A DNA stretch of 64,000 bases from Desulfoferula sp040751985 (GTDB taxonomy: Bacteria > Desulfobacterota > Desulfarculia > Desulfarculales > Desulfarculaceae), in NCBI GenBank assembly GCA_040751985.1, contig JBFMFU010000093.1, positions 62,001-126,000 of the forward strand, read 5' to 3'. The notes beneath the pieces were generated by a model, which saw only the letters and a program-made list of their open reading frames with translations, did not search any database and was not told the DNA's origin. The position numbers and the translations under genes are program-made. Positions 43,873 through 54,312 of this stretch are shown piece after piece. How positions within the stretch are numbered: position 1 is the first letter of the stretch; the number at the start of each line of letters is the position of its first letter.

Positions 43873-43898
43873 CCTTGTAAACCCCCTTGTAGCCGGGG

Positions 43899-43925
43899 TT
43901 GACACCCCGCAGGCCCTGCGATAAG
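43899..43925 (+). promoter_or_regulatory. Candidate promoter of the aminotransferase-hom operon
   Basis: Perfect TTGACA, 15-nt spacer, GATAAG. The spacer is short and the -10 matches 4 of 6, so strength is doubtful. Leader would be about 75 nt. Confidence 0.4.
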
Positions 43926-44006
43926 TTCCTTTATTCAACCTGGGTTAGGCTACCGAGGGCCGCAACAGGGCGTACCCCGGCGCCCAACCAAACGCCGGTA
44001 GGAATC

Positions 44007-45179
44007 ATGCAAGAGTTTCGCCGTATGAAACGACTGCCGCCTTACGTGTTCGCGGTGGTCAACGAGCTGAAGATGGCGGCCCGCCACAGAGGCGAGGACA
44101 TCATCGACCTGGGCATGGGCAACCCGGACCTGCCCACCCCGCCCCATATCGTGGAAAAGCTCATTGAGGCGGCGAACAAGGCCAGCAACCACCGTTACTC
44201 GGCCAGCAAGGGCATCACCAAGCTGCGCCACGCCATTTGTAGTTGGTACAAGCGGCGTTACGACGTGGACCTGAACCCGGACACCGAGGCCGTGGCCACC
44301 ATCGGCGCCAAGGAGGGCCTGAGCCACCTGGTGCTGGCCACCGTCAGCCCGGGGGACGTGGTGCTGGTGCCCAGCCCCACTTATCCCATACACCCGTATA
44401 GCGTCGTCATCGCCGGCGGGGACCTGCGCTCGGTGCCGCTCTTGCCGGGGCGGGACTTCTTCGAGGACCTGCGCACCGCCTATCGCCAGACCTGGCCCCA
44501 GCCCAAGATGCTGATCATCAGCTTCCCCCACAACCCCACCAACATGGTGGTTGACATAGATTTCATGTACAAGATCGTAGACTTCTGCCGCCGACATGAA
44601 ATCTGGCTGGTGCACGACTTCGCCTATGCGGACCTGGTCTTCGACGGCTATCAGGCCCCCAGCGTGCTGCAGGTGCCCGGCGCCAAGGACATCGCCGTGG
44701 AGCTGTTCTCCATGTCCAAGTCCTACTCCATGGCCGGCTGGCGCCTGGGCTTCACGGTGGGCAACCCGGAGATGGTGCAGGCCCTAACCCGCATCAAGAG
44801 CTACCTGGACTACGGCGTGTTCCAGCCCATCCAGATCGCGGGCATCATCGCCCTCAACGAGCAGCAGGACTGCGTGCAGGAGATCGTGGACGTGTACAAA
44901 AACCGTCGCGACACCCTCTGCGCCGGCCTGCAGCGCGTCGGTTGGGACGTGGAGGTGCCCAAGGCCACCATGTTCCTGTGGGCCAAGATTCCCGAGCGCT
45001 GGCTGAGCCTGGGCTCGGTGGAGTTCAGCAAGCTCTTGATCAAGGAGGCCAGGGTGGCGGTGAGCCCGGGCCTGGGCTTCGGCGAGTACGGCGACGAGTA
45101 CGTGCGCTTCGCCCTGGTGGAGAACGAGCACCGCATCAACCAGGCCGTGCGGGGACTGCGCCGGTTTTTCAACTCCTAA
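44007..45179 (+). CDS. Class I/II aminotransferase (alanine-type)
   Basis: 390-residue PLP enzyme. DLGMGNPDLPTPPHIV near the N-terminus, YSASKGITKLR, FPHNPTNMVVD, HDFAYADLVFDG and the PLP lysine in SMSKSYSMAGWRLGF. Closest to AlaA/AlaC-type glutamate-pyruvate aminotransferases; a role in aspartate-family synthesis is suggested by hom 15 nt downstream. I chose the ATG giving MQEFRRMKRLPPYVF, preceded by TAGGA. Confidence 0.9.
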   Translation: MQEFRRMKRLPPYVFAVVNELKMAARHRGEDIIDLGMGNPDLPTPPHIVEKLIEAANKASNHRYSASKGITKLRHAICSWYKRRYDVDLNPDTEAVATIGAKEGLSHLVLATVSPGDVVLVPSPTYPIHPYSVVIAGGDLRSVPLLPGRDFFEDLRTAYRQTWPQPKMLIISFPHNPTNMVVDIDFMYKIVDFCRRHEIWLVHDFAYADLVFDGYQAPSVLQVPGAKDIAVELFSMSKSYSMAGWRLGFTVGNPEMVQALTRIKSYLDYGVFQPIQIAGIIALNEQQDCVQEIVDVYKNRRDTLCAGLQRVGWDVEVPKATMFLWAKIPERWLSLGSVEFSKLLIKEARVAVSPGLGFGEYGDEYVRFALVENEHRINQAVRGLRRFFNS

Positions 45180-45194
45180 GCGCTGAGGAGGGCA

Positions 45195-46496
45195 ATGGCC
45201 AAAGCCATCAAGGTGGGTCTCTTAGGCCTGGGCACCGTGGGCGGCGGCGTGGCCCAGCTCTTGGTGCAGGAGAGGCAGCGCCTTTCGGACTACCTGGGCG
45301 CGGAGCTGATCCTGGCCAAGGCCGCGGACCTGCGCCCGGAGCTGGCCCAGGAGCTGGGCCTGCCCAAGGGAGTGTTCACCTCCGACGCCCGCTCGGTGCT
45401 GGCCGACCCGGAGATAGACATCCTGGTGGAGATGATCGGCGGCCTGGAGCCGGCGCGGGGCTTCATCCTGGAGGCCATTGCCCAGGGCAAGCAGGTGGCC
45501 ACGGCCAACAAGGCCCTCTTGGCCGCGCACGGGGCCGAGATATTCGCCGCCGCCCGCAAGGAGCGGGTGAGCATCGCCTTCGAGGCCTCGGTGGGCGGGG
45601 GCATACCCCTGGTGCGCGCCCTGCGCGACAGCCTGGCCGCCAACCGCATCAGCACCTGCCTGGGCATACTCAACGGCACCTGCAACTTCATCCTCAGCCG
45701 CATGACCGTGGCGGGCGAGCCCTTTGCGCAGGTGCTGGCCCAGGCCCAGGAGCTGGGCTACGCCGAGGCCGACCCCAGCATGGACGTGGAGGGCCGCGAC
45801 ACGGCCCACAAGCTGGCCATCGTGGCCGCCCTGGTCACCGGCCGCCAGCCCAATCTGGCCCACATACCCACCGAGGGCATCGCCCGCATCACGCCCTTGG
45901 ACATCCAGTTCGCCGGCGAGTTCGGGTTCAAGGTCAAGCTGCTGGCCATCCTGAACAACGCGGGCGGGGCCGTGGAGGCGCGGGTGCACCCGGCCCTGGT
46001 GCCCCAGGACCACCTGCTGGCCTCGGTGGACGGGCCCTTCAACGCCCTGCACATCGACGGCGACTGGGTGGGTCAGGTGCTCCTGCACGGCCGCGGCGCC
46101 GGCCGCCGCCCCACGGCCTCGGCCGTGGTGGGCGACGTGCTGGACCTGGCCCGGGACCTGACCGCCGGCTGCCCCGGTCGGGTGCCGCCCCTGGGCACCG
46201 CGGCCCATGACAACGGCCCCCTGCCCCTGGCGCCGCTGCTGGATGCGGTCTGCCGCTACTACTTCCGCTTCACGGCCCAGGACAGGCCGGGCGTGCTGGC
46301 GGCCATCAGCAAGGTGCTGGGCGAGCACGGCATCTCCATCCAGGCCGTGATCCAGAAGGGCCGGCACCAGGCCGGGCCGGTGCCCATCGTCATGCTCACC
46401 CACCAGGCCCGAGAAGCCGCGATGCAGGCGGCGCTCAAGCAGATCGACGCCCTGCCGGTGATCGCCGAGCCCACCATGATCATACGGGTGGCCTGA
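45195..46496 (+). CDS. hom: Homoserine dehydrogenase
   Basis: 433-residue enzyme reducing aspartate semialdehyde to homoserine. NAD motif VGLLGLGTVGGGVAQLL, catalytic region ILNGTCNFILSRM and GYAEADPSMDVEGRDTAHKL, then a C-terminal ACT domain (about 350-430, FRFTAQDRPGVLAAISKVLGE) that normally gives threonine feedback control. Followed 16 nt later by the archaeal-type mutase gene. Confidence 0.96.
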   Translation: MAKAIKVGLLGLGTVGGGVAQLLVQERQRLSDYLGAELILAKAADLRPELAQELGLPKGVFTSDARSVLADPEIDILVEMIGGLEPARGFILEAIAQGKQVATANKALLAAHGAEIFAAARKERVSIAFEASVGGGIPLVRALRDSLAANRISTCLGILNGTCNFILSRMTVAGEPFAQVLAQAQELGYAEADPSMDVEGRDTAHKLAIVAALVTGRQPNLAHIPTEGIARITPLDIQFAGEFGFKVKLLAILNNAGGAVEARVHPALVPQDHLLASVDGPFNALHIDGDWVGQVLLHGRGAGRRPTASAVVGDVLDLARDLTAGCPGRVPPLGTAAHDNGPLPLAPLLDAVCRYYFRFTAQDRPGVLAAISKVLGEHGISIQAVIQKGRHQAGPVPIVMLTHQAREAAMQAALKQIDALPVIAEPTMIIRVA

Positions 46497-46512
46497 TCCG
46501 GGGGAAGGCCGC

Positions 46513-47712
46513 ATGAAATACCTCATCCTGATCGGCGACGGCATGGGCGACCTGCCCCAGGAGGCCCTGGGCGGGCGCACGCCCTTGGAGGCCGCGGCCA
46601 CACCCAACATGGATTGCCTGGCCCAGGAGGGCCTTCTGGGCCTGACCCAGACCATCCCGGCCGACAAGGAGCCCGGCTCGGACACGGCCAACATGTCCCT
46701 GCTGGGCTATGACCCGGCTCAGTACCACACCGGCCGGGCGCCCATCGAGGCCGCGGCCATGGGCGTGGAGCTGGGGCCCCAGGACATCGCCTTCCGCTGC
46801 AACCTGGTGACCCTGGATTGGCAGGCGAAACGCACCGTCATGGCCCACTACGCGGCCGGGCACATCGACAGCGCCGCGGCCGCGGAGCTGATCCGCGCCC
46901 TGGACGCAGCCCTGGGCCGCGAGGGCCTGCGCTTCTACCCCGGCGTGAGCTACCGGCATTTGCTGGTCTGGCAGGACGGACCCCTGGAGGCGGCCACCGT
47001 GCCCCCGCACGACCGCAGCGGCCAGGCCGTAGACGACGTGCTGAACGCGGGCGGGGCCATGCGCGCGGTGAACGAACTGGTGCGCGCCTCCTGGCCCCTG
47101 CTCAAGGACCAGGCCGCCAACGCCAGGCGCCGGGCCCAGGGCCAGGAGCCGGCCAACTCCATCTGGCTCTGGGGCCAGGGCACCCGGCCGGCCTTCCCCA
47201 CCTTTGCCCAGCGCTTCGGGCTCAGGGGCGTGGCCGTGAGCGCCGTGGACCTGATCAAGGGCCTGGGCGTGCTGGCCGGGCTGAGGCCAGTGGAGGTGCC
47301 CGGCGCCACGGGCTACCTGAACACCAACTACGCCGGCAAGGTGGCCGCGGCCCTGGAGGGGCTCCAGAGCGGGGACCTGGCCTATGTGCACGTGGAGGCC
47401 CCGGACGAAGCCAGCCACAGCGGCCAGTTGGAACTCAAGCTGCAGGCCATCGAGGACTTCGACCGCCGGGTGGTGGGCCCGCTGATGCAAAGCCTGGCCG
47501 CCCTGGGCCCGCACCGCCTGCTCTTGGCCACGGACCACTACACGCCCCTGACCACCCGCACCCATGGCCGCCAGCCGGTGCCCTATCTGCTCTGGGACTC
47601 CCAGAAGCGGGGCCCGGGCGCGCTGGGCTTCCACGAGGCCGCGGCCCAGGCCGGCGGAGTCCACGAGCCCCAGGCCCATAAGCTGGTGGAGCGGCTGGTG
47701 GAGGGCTGGTGA
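46513..47712 (+). CDS. apgM: Archaeal-type cofactor-independent phosphoglycerate mutase family protein
   Basis: 399-residue alkaline-phosphatase-superfamily protein. MKYLILIGDGMGDLP and the nucleophile-bearing KEPGSDTANMSLLGYDP are ApgM signatures; VHVEAPDEASHSG and LLATDHYTP supply metal ligands. Classical gpmI is present elsewhere in the window, and this gene sits directly after hom, so homoserine kinase activity (as proposed for relatives in bacteria lacking ThrB) is a serious alternative. TGATG coupling to the next gene. Confidence 0.9.
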   Translation: MKYLILIGDGMGDLPQEALGGRTPLEAAATPNMDCLAQEGLLGLTQTIPADKEPGSDTANMSLLGYDPAQYHTGRAPIEAAAMGVELGPQDIAFRCNLVTLDWQAKRTVMAHYAAGHIDSAAAAELIRALDAALGREGLRFYPGVSYRHLLVWQDGPLEAATVPPHDRSGQAVDDVLNAGGAMRAVNELVRASWPLLKDQAANARRRAQGQEPANSIWLWGQGTRPAFPTFAQRFGLRGVAVSAVDLIKGLGVLAGLRPVEVPGATGYLNTNYAGKVAAALEGLQSGDLAYVHVEAPDEASHSGQLELKLQAIEDFDRRVVGPLMQSLAALGPHRLLLATDHYTPLTTRTHGRQPVPYLLWDSQKRGPGALGFHEAAAQAGGVHEPQAHKLVERLVEGW

Positions 47713-48149
47713 TGCACCGCGTGGAGCTGCGGCCCCTGTTCGGCGATGTGGACGCCATGAACGTGGTGTACTACGGCAATTACCTGCGCTTCTTTGAGCG
47801 GGGCCGGGCCGAGCTGATGCGCGCCGCCGGGTTCCCCTACCGCCTGATGGCCCAGCAGGGCCTGCACCTGCCGGCCGTGGAGGCCGGGCTGCGCTACCTG
47901 CACCCGGCCCGCTACGACGACCTGATCGCGGTGGAGACCTCGGTGGCCTGGCTCAAGCGGGCCTCGCTGTTGTTCAGCTACCGCATCCTGGGCCCGGACG
48001 ACCAGGGCCGGGAGCGGGAGCTGGTGTTGGGCTTCACCAAGCACGGCTGCGTGGACCAGAAAGGCAAGGTCCAAGCCCTGCCCGCCGTGCTGCGTCGGGC
48101 CTTGCAGGGGCATTTGGAGGAGAAAAACCAGTGGGTGGTGGGTCGCTAG
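47712..48149 (+). CDS. ybgC: YbgC-type acyl-CoA thioesterase
   Basis: 145-residue hotdog-fold thioesterase. Catalytic Asp in FGDVDAMNVVYYGNYLRFFERGR, the hallmark of the 4-hydroxybenzoyl-CoA thioesterase/YbgC group. Substrate not deducible. The ATG overlaps the apgM stop (TGATG); a GTG one codon earlier is less likely. Confidence 0.9.
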   Translation: MHRVELRPLFGDVDAMNVVYYGNYLRFFERGRAELMRAAGFPYRLMAQQGLHLPAVEAGLRYLHPARYDDLIAVETSVAWLKRASLLFSYRILGPDDQGRERELVLGFTKHGCVDQKGKVQALPAVLRRALQGHLEEKNQWVVGR

Positions 48150-48156
48150 GCGCCTG

Positions 48157-48165
48157 TGATATACT
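48157..48165 (+). promoter_or_regulatory. Extended -10 promoter of ppdK
   Basis: TGA-TATACT, an extended -10 element with no good -35 at the right distance. Predicted leader is about 100 nt and contains a strong inverted repeat. Confidence 0.5.
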
Positions 48166-48189
48166 TCCGCGATCGCAATCGACCGCCCC

Positions 48190-48236
48190 TCCCGGTAGCG
48201 TGGCCAAGGGCCTGAATTTGCTGAAGGCTACCGGGA
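48190..48236 (+). promoter_or_regulatory. Inverted repeat in the ppdK leader
   Basis: TCCCGGTAGC and GCTACCGGGA form perfect 10-bp arms separated by 27 nt. In RNA it would be a stable stem with a large loop containing CCAAGGGCC. It ends about 38 nt before the GTG start. May act in translation or stability control of ppdK, or as a paired protein-binding site on DNA. Confidence 0.55.
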
Positions 48237-48273
48237 TAGTTGCAGTCTTTTCACTTAATTAGGGAGAACCATC

Positions 48274-51003
<2,730 letters not shown>

Positions 51004-51012
51004 CACCGACCC

Positions 51013-51046
51013 CCGGGCCGCGCCTCCGAGGGGAGGCGCGGCCCGG
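51013..51046 (+). terminator. Strong hairpin after ppdK
   Basis: Perfect 15-bp stem, CCGGGCCGCGCCTCC against its complement, with a GAGG loop. Only two Ts follow, so it is a weak intrinsic terminator but a strong 3' stabiliser. Confidence 0.65.
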
Positions 51047-51068
51047 TTGATCGCTGCGGAGACGCTGG

Positions 51069-52055
51069 ATGGCCCCTATTCGCCTGGCAGGCACCGGTCT
51101 GTATCTCCCCCAAAAAGTGCTGACCAACTACGACCTGGAGCAGACGCTGGACACCACCCACGACTGGATCGTCAAGCGCACCGGAGTCTGCGAGCGCCGG
51201 GTGGCCGCGCCCGAGGAGGCGGCCAGCGACCTGGCCCTGCCCGCCGCCCGCCAGGCCATGGCCCAGGCCGGGGTCACGGACCGGGACCTGGACTACATCA
51301 TCATGGCCACCATCACTCCGGACACCCACTGCCCCTCGGCGGCCAACTGGCTGCAGGCCAAGCTGGACGCGCCCCAGGCCGTGTCCTTTGACGTGACCGC
51401 CGCCTGCAGCGGCTTCATCTTCGGCCTGGACGTGGCCACCCGCTACATCCAGACCGGCATGGCCAAGACCGTGCTGGTGGCGGCCAGCGAGGTCATGAGC
51501 CGGGTGCAGGACTGGGGCGACCGCAGCAACTGCATCCTGTGGGGCGACGGCGCGGGCGCGGCGGTGCTCACCGCGGACGCGGCCCGGCCCCAGGTGCTGG
51601 ACACCTACCTGGGCACGGACGGCGCCGGCGGCCAGAACCTCTTGATGCCCGGCGGCGGCTCCAAGACCACGCCCATCACCCACGAGTCCGTGGACAGCAA
51701 GGCCCACACTCTGAAGATGATCGAGGCCTCGGCCTCGGTGCGCGTGGCCGTGAAGTTCTTCGCGGACGCGGTGAACCTGATCCTGGAGCGCAACGGCTTC
51801 AAGCTGGAGGACGTGGATCACTTCATCCCCCACCAGGCCAATTTGCGCATGCTGCAGTCCGTGGCCAAGCGGCTGGGGGTCGATTTTGACAAGTTCGTGA
51901 TAACCGTAGACAAGTACGGCAACATCTCCTCGGCCTCCTGCATCATCGCCCTGGCCGAGGCCATCCAGAGCGGCCGCATCAAGCCCGGGGACCTGGTCTG
52001 CTTCACGGTCTTCGGCGGCGGCCTGACCTGGGGCAGCGCCCTGATTCAGTTCTAG
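51069..52055 (+). CDS. fabH: 3-oxoacyl-ACP synthase III
   Basis: 328-residue initiating condensing enzyme (acetyl-CoA plus malonyl-ACP). Cys-His-Asn triad: DVTAACSGFIFGL (Cys about residue 115), IPHQANLRM and YGNISSASCI. N-terminal GTGLYLPQKVLTN and DWIVKRTGVCERR fit FabH. It is far from the plsX-fabG-acpP-fabF cluster where fabH often sits. Ends before a strong terminator. Confidence 0.93.
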   Translation: MAPIRLAGTGLYLPQKVLTNYDLEQTLDTTHDWIVKRTGVCERRVAAPEEAASDLALPAARQAMAQAGVTDRDLDYIIMATITPDTHCPSAANWLQAKLDAPQAVSFDVTAACSGFIFGLDVATRYIQTGMAKTVLVAASEVMSRVQDWGDRSNCILWGDGAGAAVLTADAARPQVLDTYLGTDGAGGQNLLMPGGGSKTTPITHESVDSKAHTLKMIEASASVRVAVKFFADAVNLILERNGFKLEDVDHFIPHQANLRMLQSVAKRLGVDFDKFVITVDKYGNISSASCIIALAEAIQSGRIKPGDLVCFTVFGGGLTWGSALIQF

Positions 52056-52101
52056 GGGCCAGACCCGCCCGCAAATCCGCTTACCCGAGCTTACTACACT
52101 A

Positions 52102-52135
52102 GGCCGGATCGCCTCTTGGACGATCCGGCCTTTTT
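52102..52135 (+). terminator. Intrinsic terminator after fabH
   Basis: GGCCGGATCG/CGATCCGGCC 10-bp stem, 9-nt loop, TTTTT. Confidence 0.95.
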
Positions 52136-52254
52136 GCGCGTTAATTGTCGGTCTAATCATTTTAAATTACGCTGTGTTAATTATTTTATTTAAAGTTATC
52201 TCACATCATTATTGTTCATCACTGTAATCTTACATGTCTTAAGCACTGCATTTT

Positions 52255-52887
52255 TTAGAACTGCCCCCATTTCACTCGGTGGCTGCCCCTACTGTGCTGC
52301 CGCACGGTCAAACCGTGGGCCTTTGCCCACCGTATGCCGCCCTGCCGCAACTCGGGCGAGCCGCTGTTCAGGCAGTCCTCTGCCATCTGCTTGTCGCCAA
52401 ATGCCATGAGCAGCTTGATCAGGCCCTCCTGCGAGCCCCTAAGACCCAGCTTGACCCCTAAGAACAGTATCTGCAAACGGTTAGGACTGTTTTCCGCCAC
52501 CAGCTCTATCAAGGCGCGTGCCACCGTCTCCGCAGACATAATCTGCAAGGCATCGTATATCTGCTTGCCCTTGACCTCGTCAGTCCAGTTGCCGCGGGAG
52601 TTCAGGTAGGAGGCGCCGGCCAGAAGCAGCTCCTTGGTCTGCTTTAGGTCATAGGCCTTGGCGTCGAGCTGGTCCTGGCCCTGCTGGCCATAACCGCCCG
52701 GCTGGGTGCCCGGATGCTGCTCCAGAAACTTCTGATAGGCCTCCAGGTCAGCCTGTGAAGCGCGCAGCAGCTCAGCCTGTGAAACGGCACTTTGCCTGGA
52801 CGCAGTGTTGCTGGCGCAGCCCGCCAACAGGGCCAGGCCCAGCAACAACGTGAGCAGCGTGAAGATAGCCGGATGTCTGGCAAACAT
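52255..52887 (-). CDS. Lipoprotein of unknown function in an AT-rich island
   Basis: 210-residue protein. Signal peptide with lipobox LLAGC (Cys about residue 24), then a helical, Gln/Ala-rich body with a Gly/Gln segment PGGYGQQGQDQ and no family motif that I recognise. Strong GAGGGGG Shine-Dalgarno. It is flanked on both sides by very AT-rich noncoding DNA, and its own codon use looks less GC-biased than its neighbours. These features suggest later acquisition. Confidence 0.78.
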   Translation of the reverse strand: MFARHPAIFTLLTLLLGLALLAGCASNTASRQSAVSQAELLRASQADLEAYQKFLEQHPGTQPGGYGQQGQDQLDAKAYDLKQTKELLLAGASYLNSRGNWTDEVKGKQIYDALQIMSAETVARALIELVAENSPNRLQILFLGVKLGLRGSQEGLIKLLMAFGDKQMAEDCLNSGSPELRQGGIRWAKAHGLTVRQHSRGSHRVKWGQF

Positions 52888-52932
52888 GCCCCCCTCTCTT
52901 CGCCAAAAGAATCTTAGGTATTAAAATTAATA

Positions 52933-52960
52933 ATTATAGATAGTTAAAATCTTTTTCTAA
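52933..52960 (-). promoter_or_regulatory. Promoter of the AT-island lipoprotein gene
   Basis: Perfect TATAAT, 16-nt spacer, TTAGAA as -35, within AT-rich DNA. Leader about 40 nt. Confidence 0.55.
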
Positions 52961-53026
52961 GTTTTATTTTGGATTTTAGCGTATTTACTGAATAATAAAG
53001 GCTTATTTTATAAAAAACTCGAAAAA

Positions 53027-54061
53027 CTACTTTTTCCCCTTGCCCGAGCGCTGCAACCGGCGCTGCACCCAGGGGCCCAGGGTGTCGTCGCTGAGGTCTT
53101 TGCACGAGGCCGCTAAGGTCTCCAGGGGTATCTCGGCCCGGGCCATGGACTGGTGCCCGCCGGCGGTGCCCAGTTCGGCAAAGGCCTCCTCAGCCAGCTT
53201 GCCGGCGTTGGTGCGGTAGGCGGCGCTGCGCAGGATCACCACCAGCTTGTCGCCTGCGATGCCGCTGACCACGCTGACGAATATGGACTCCACGTGCATG
53301 AAGAAGTCGGCGATCTGCACCAAGTTGTCCGGGCTGGCCACCTTGCCCAAGTGCACGAAGAGGGTGTTTTTGCGTACGGCGAAGCGGTCCAGGGCCAGGT
53401 GCAGCAGGGCCAGGTCCTTCAGGCGCAACTCGCTGAACTCTATCTTGCGCAGGGTGGACTGGTTGGCCTTGGGGAACAGGTATTGGAAGGCCTGCACGTC
53501 TTCCAGGAGCGCGGCCCGGCCGAAGCTGGCGGTGTCGGTCTTGATGCCATAGACCAGGGCCGTGGCCAGGCGCACCGAGGGGGTAATCTTGGCGCCCTTG
53601 AGGTACTCGGTCATGATGCTGGAGGTGGCGCCGTAGCGGGGCCGCACGTCCACCAGGCCGGCCTGGCTGTTGGTCTTGTCGCCCAGGGGGTGGTGGTCGA
53701 TGATCACCTCCAGGGGCAGGTCCGGGAACTCCTGGTAGTGATGGGGCTGGCTGTCCACCATCACCCGCTTGCTGAAGCTGGCCGGGTCCAGCCCGGCCAG
53801 GGGCACGGCCTTGATGCCCAGCAGGCTCATCATGGTCAGATTGTCCGGCCGGGTCACCTCGTTGATGCGGGCGATGGTCACCGAGGCCACCCGCCGCCAG
53901 AGCAGGCGCCGGATGGCCATGGCCGAGGCCAGGGCATCCGGGTCGGCGGCGATGATGACCAGCACCCGGTCCTCGGCTTGAAAGCGGGACAGCAGCTTGC
54001 GGGCCAGCTCGGACGGCGGCCGGCGGACGCGCCCGGCGCCGTTATAGCTCTTTTTCGCCAT
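53027..54061 (-). CDS. DHH-family phosphoesterase
   Basis: 344-residue protein of the DHH/DHHA1 superfamily (nanoRNase, pAp phosphatase and c-di-AMP phosphodiesterase relatives). Motifs: AADPDALASAMAI (motif I), VMVDSQPHHY, IIDHHPLGDK (DHH), and GTAGGHQSMARAEIP (DHHA1 GGH). The basic N-terminus MAKKSYNGAGRVRRPP precedes the fold. Which nucleotide it cleaves cannot be told. ATG chosen at the family-like length; upstream reading is Arg/Trp-rich and unlikely. Confidence 0.88.
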   Translation of the reverse strand: MAKKSYNGAGRVRRPPSELARKLLSRFQAEDRVLVIIAADPDALASAMAIRRLLWRRVASVTIARINEVTRPDNLTMMSLLGIKAVPLAGLDPASFSKRVMVDSQPHHYQEFPDLPLEVIIDHHPLGDKTNSQAGLVDVRPRYGATSSIMTEYLKGAKITPSVRLATALVYGIKTDTASFGRAALLEDVQAFQYLFPKANQSTLRKIEFSELRLKDLALLHLALDRFAVRKNTLFVHLGKVASPDNLVQIADFFMHVESIFVSVVSGIAGDKLVVILRSAAYRTNAGKLAEEAFAELGTAGGHQSMARAEIPLETLAASCKDLSDDTLGPWVQRRLQRSGKGKK

Positions 54062-54312
54062 GCGGGCTGGTTTGCCTTTCCCCTGCTGCCAGAACAGGCA
54101 GCCTGGACGCCAACAACGATACCATCCTGCCCTCCTACGAACAAGCCCGAGCCTCCCGCCAACGGCCTTGACTAGTCCGGGCAACCAGCATACATTTGGA
54201 AACTTAAATCAAGACCCAAGCCTAGACCAATAAGCTGGCGCCGGGAGATATCGCCGCGAAGTGCTGACCGCCTGAGAAGGACCAAAGCGGGCGCCCAAAG
54301 GGAGAAGTGAAG

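Noticed and set aside
43741..43900. 6S RNA, tmRNA, SRP RNA, T-box or SAM riboswitch
   Set aside because: The branched short structure lacks the long rod of 6S and the conserved motifs of the others, so I left it unidentified.
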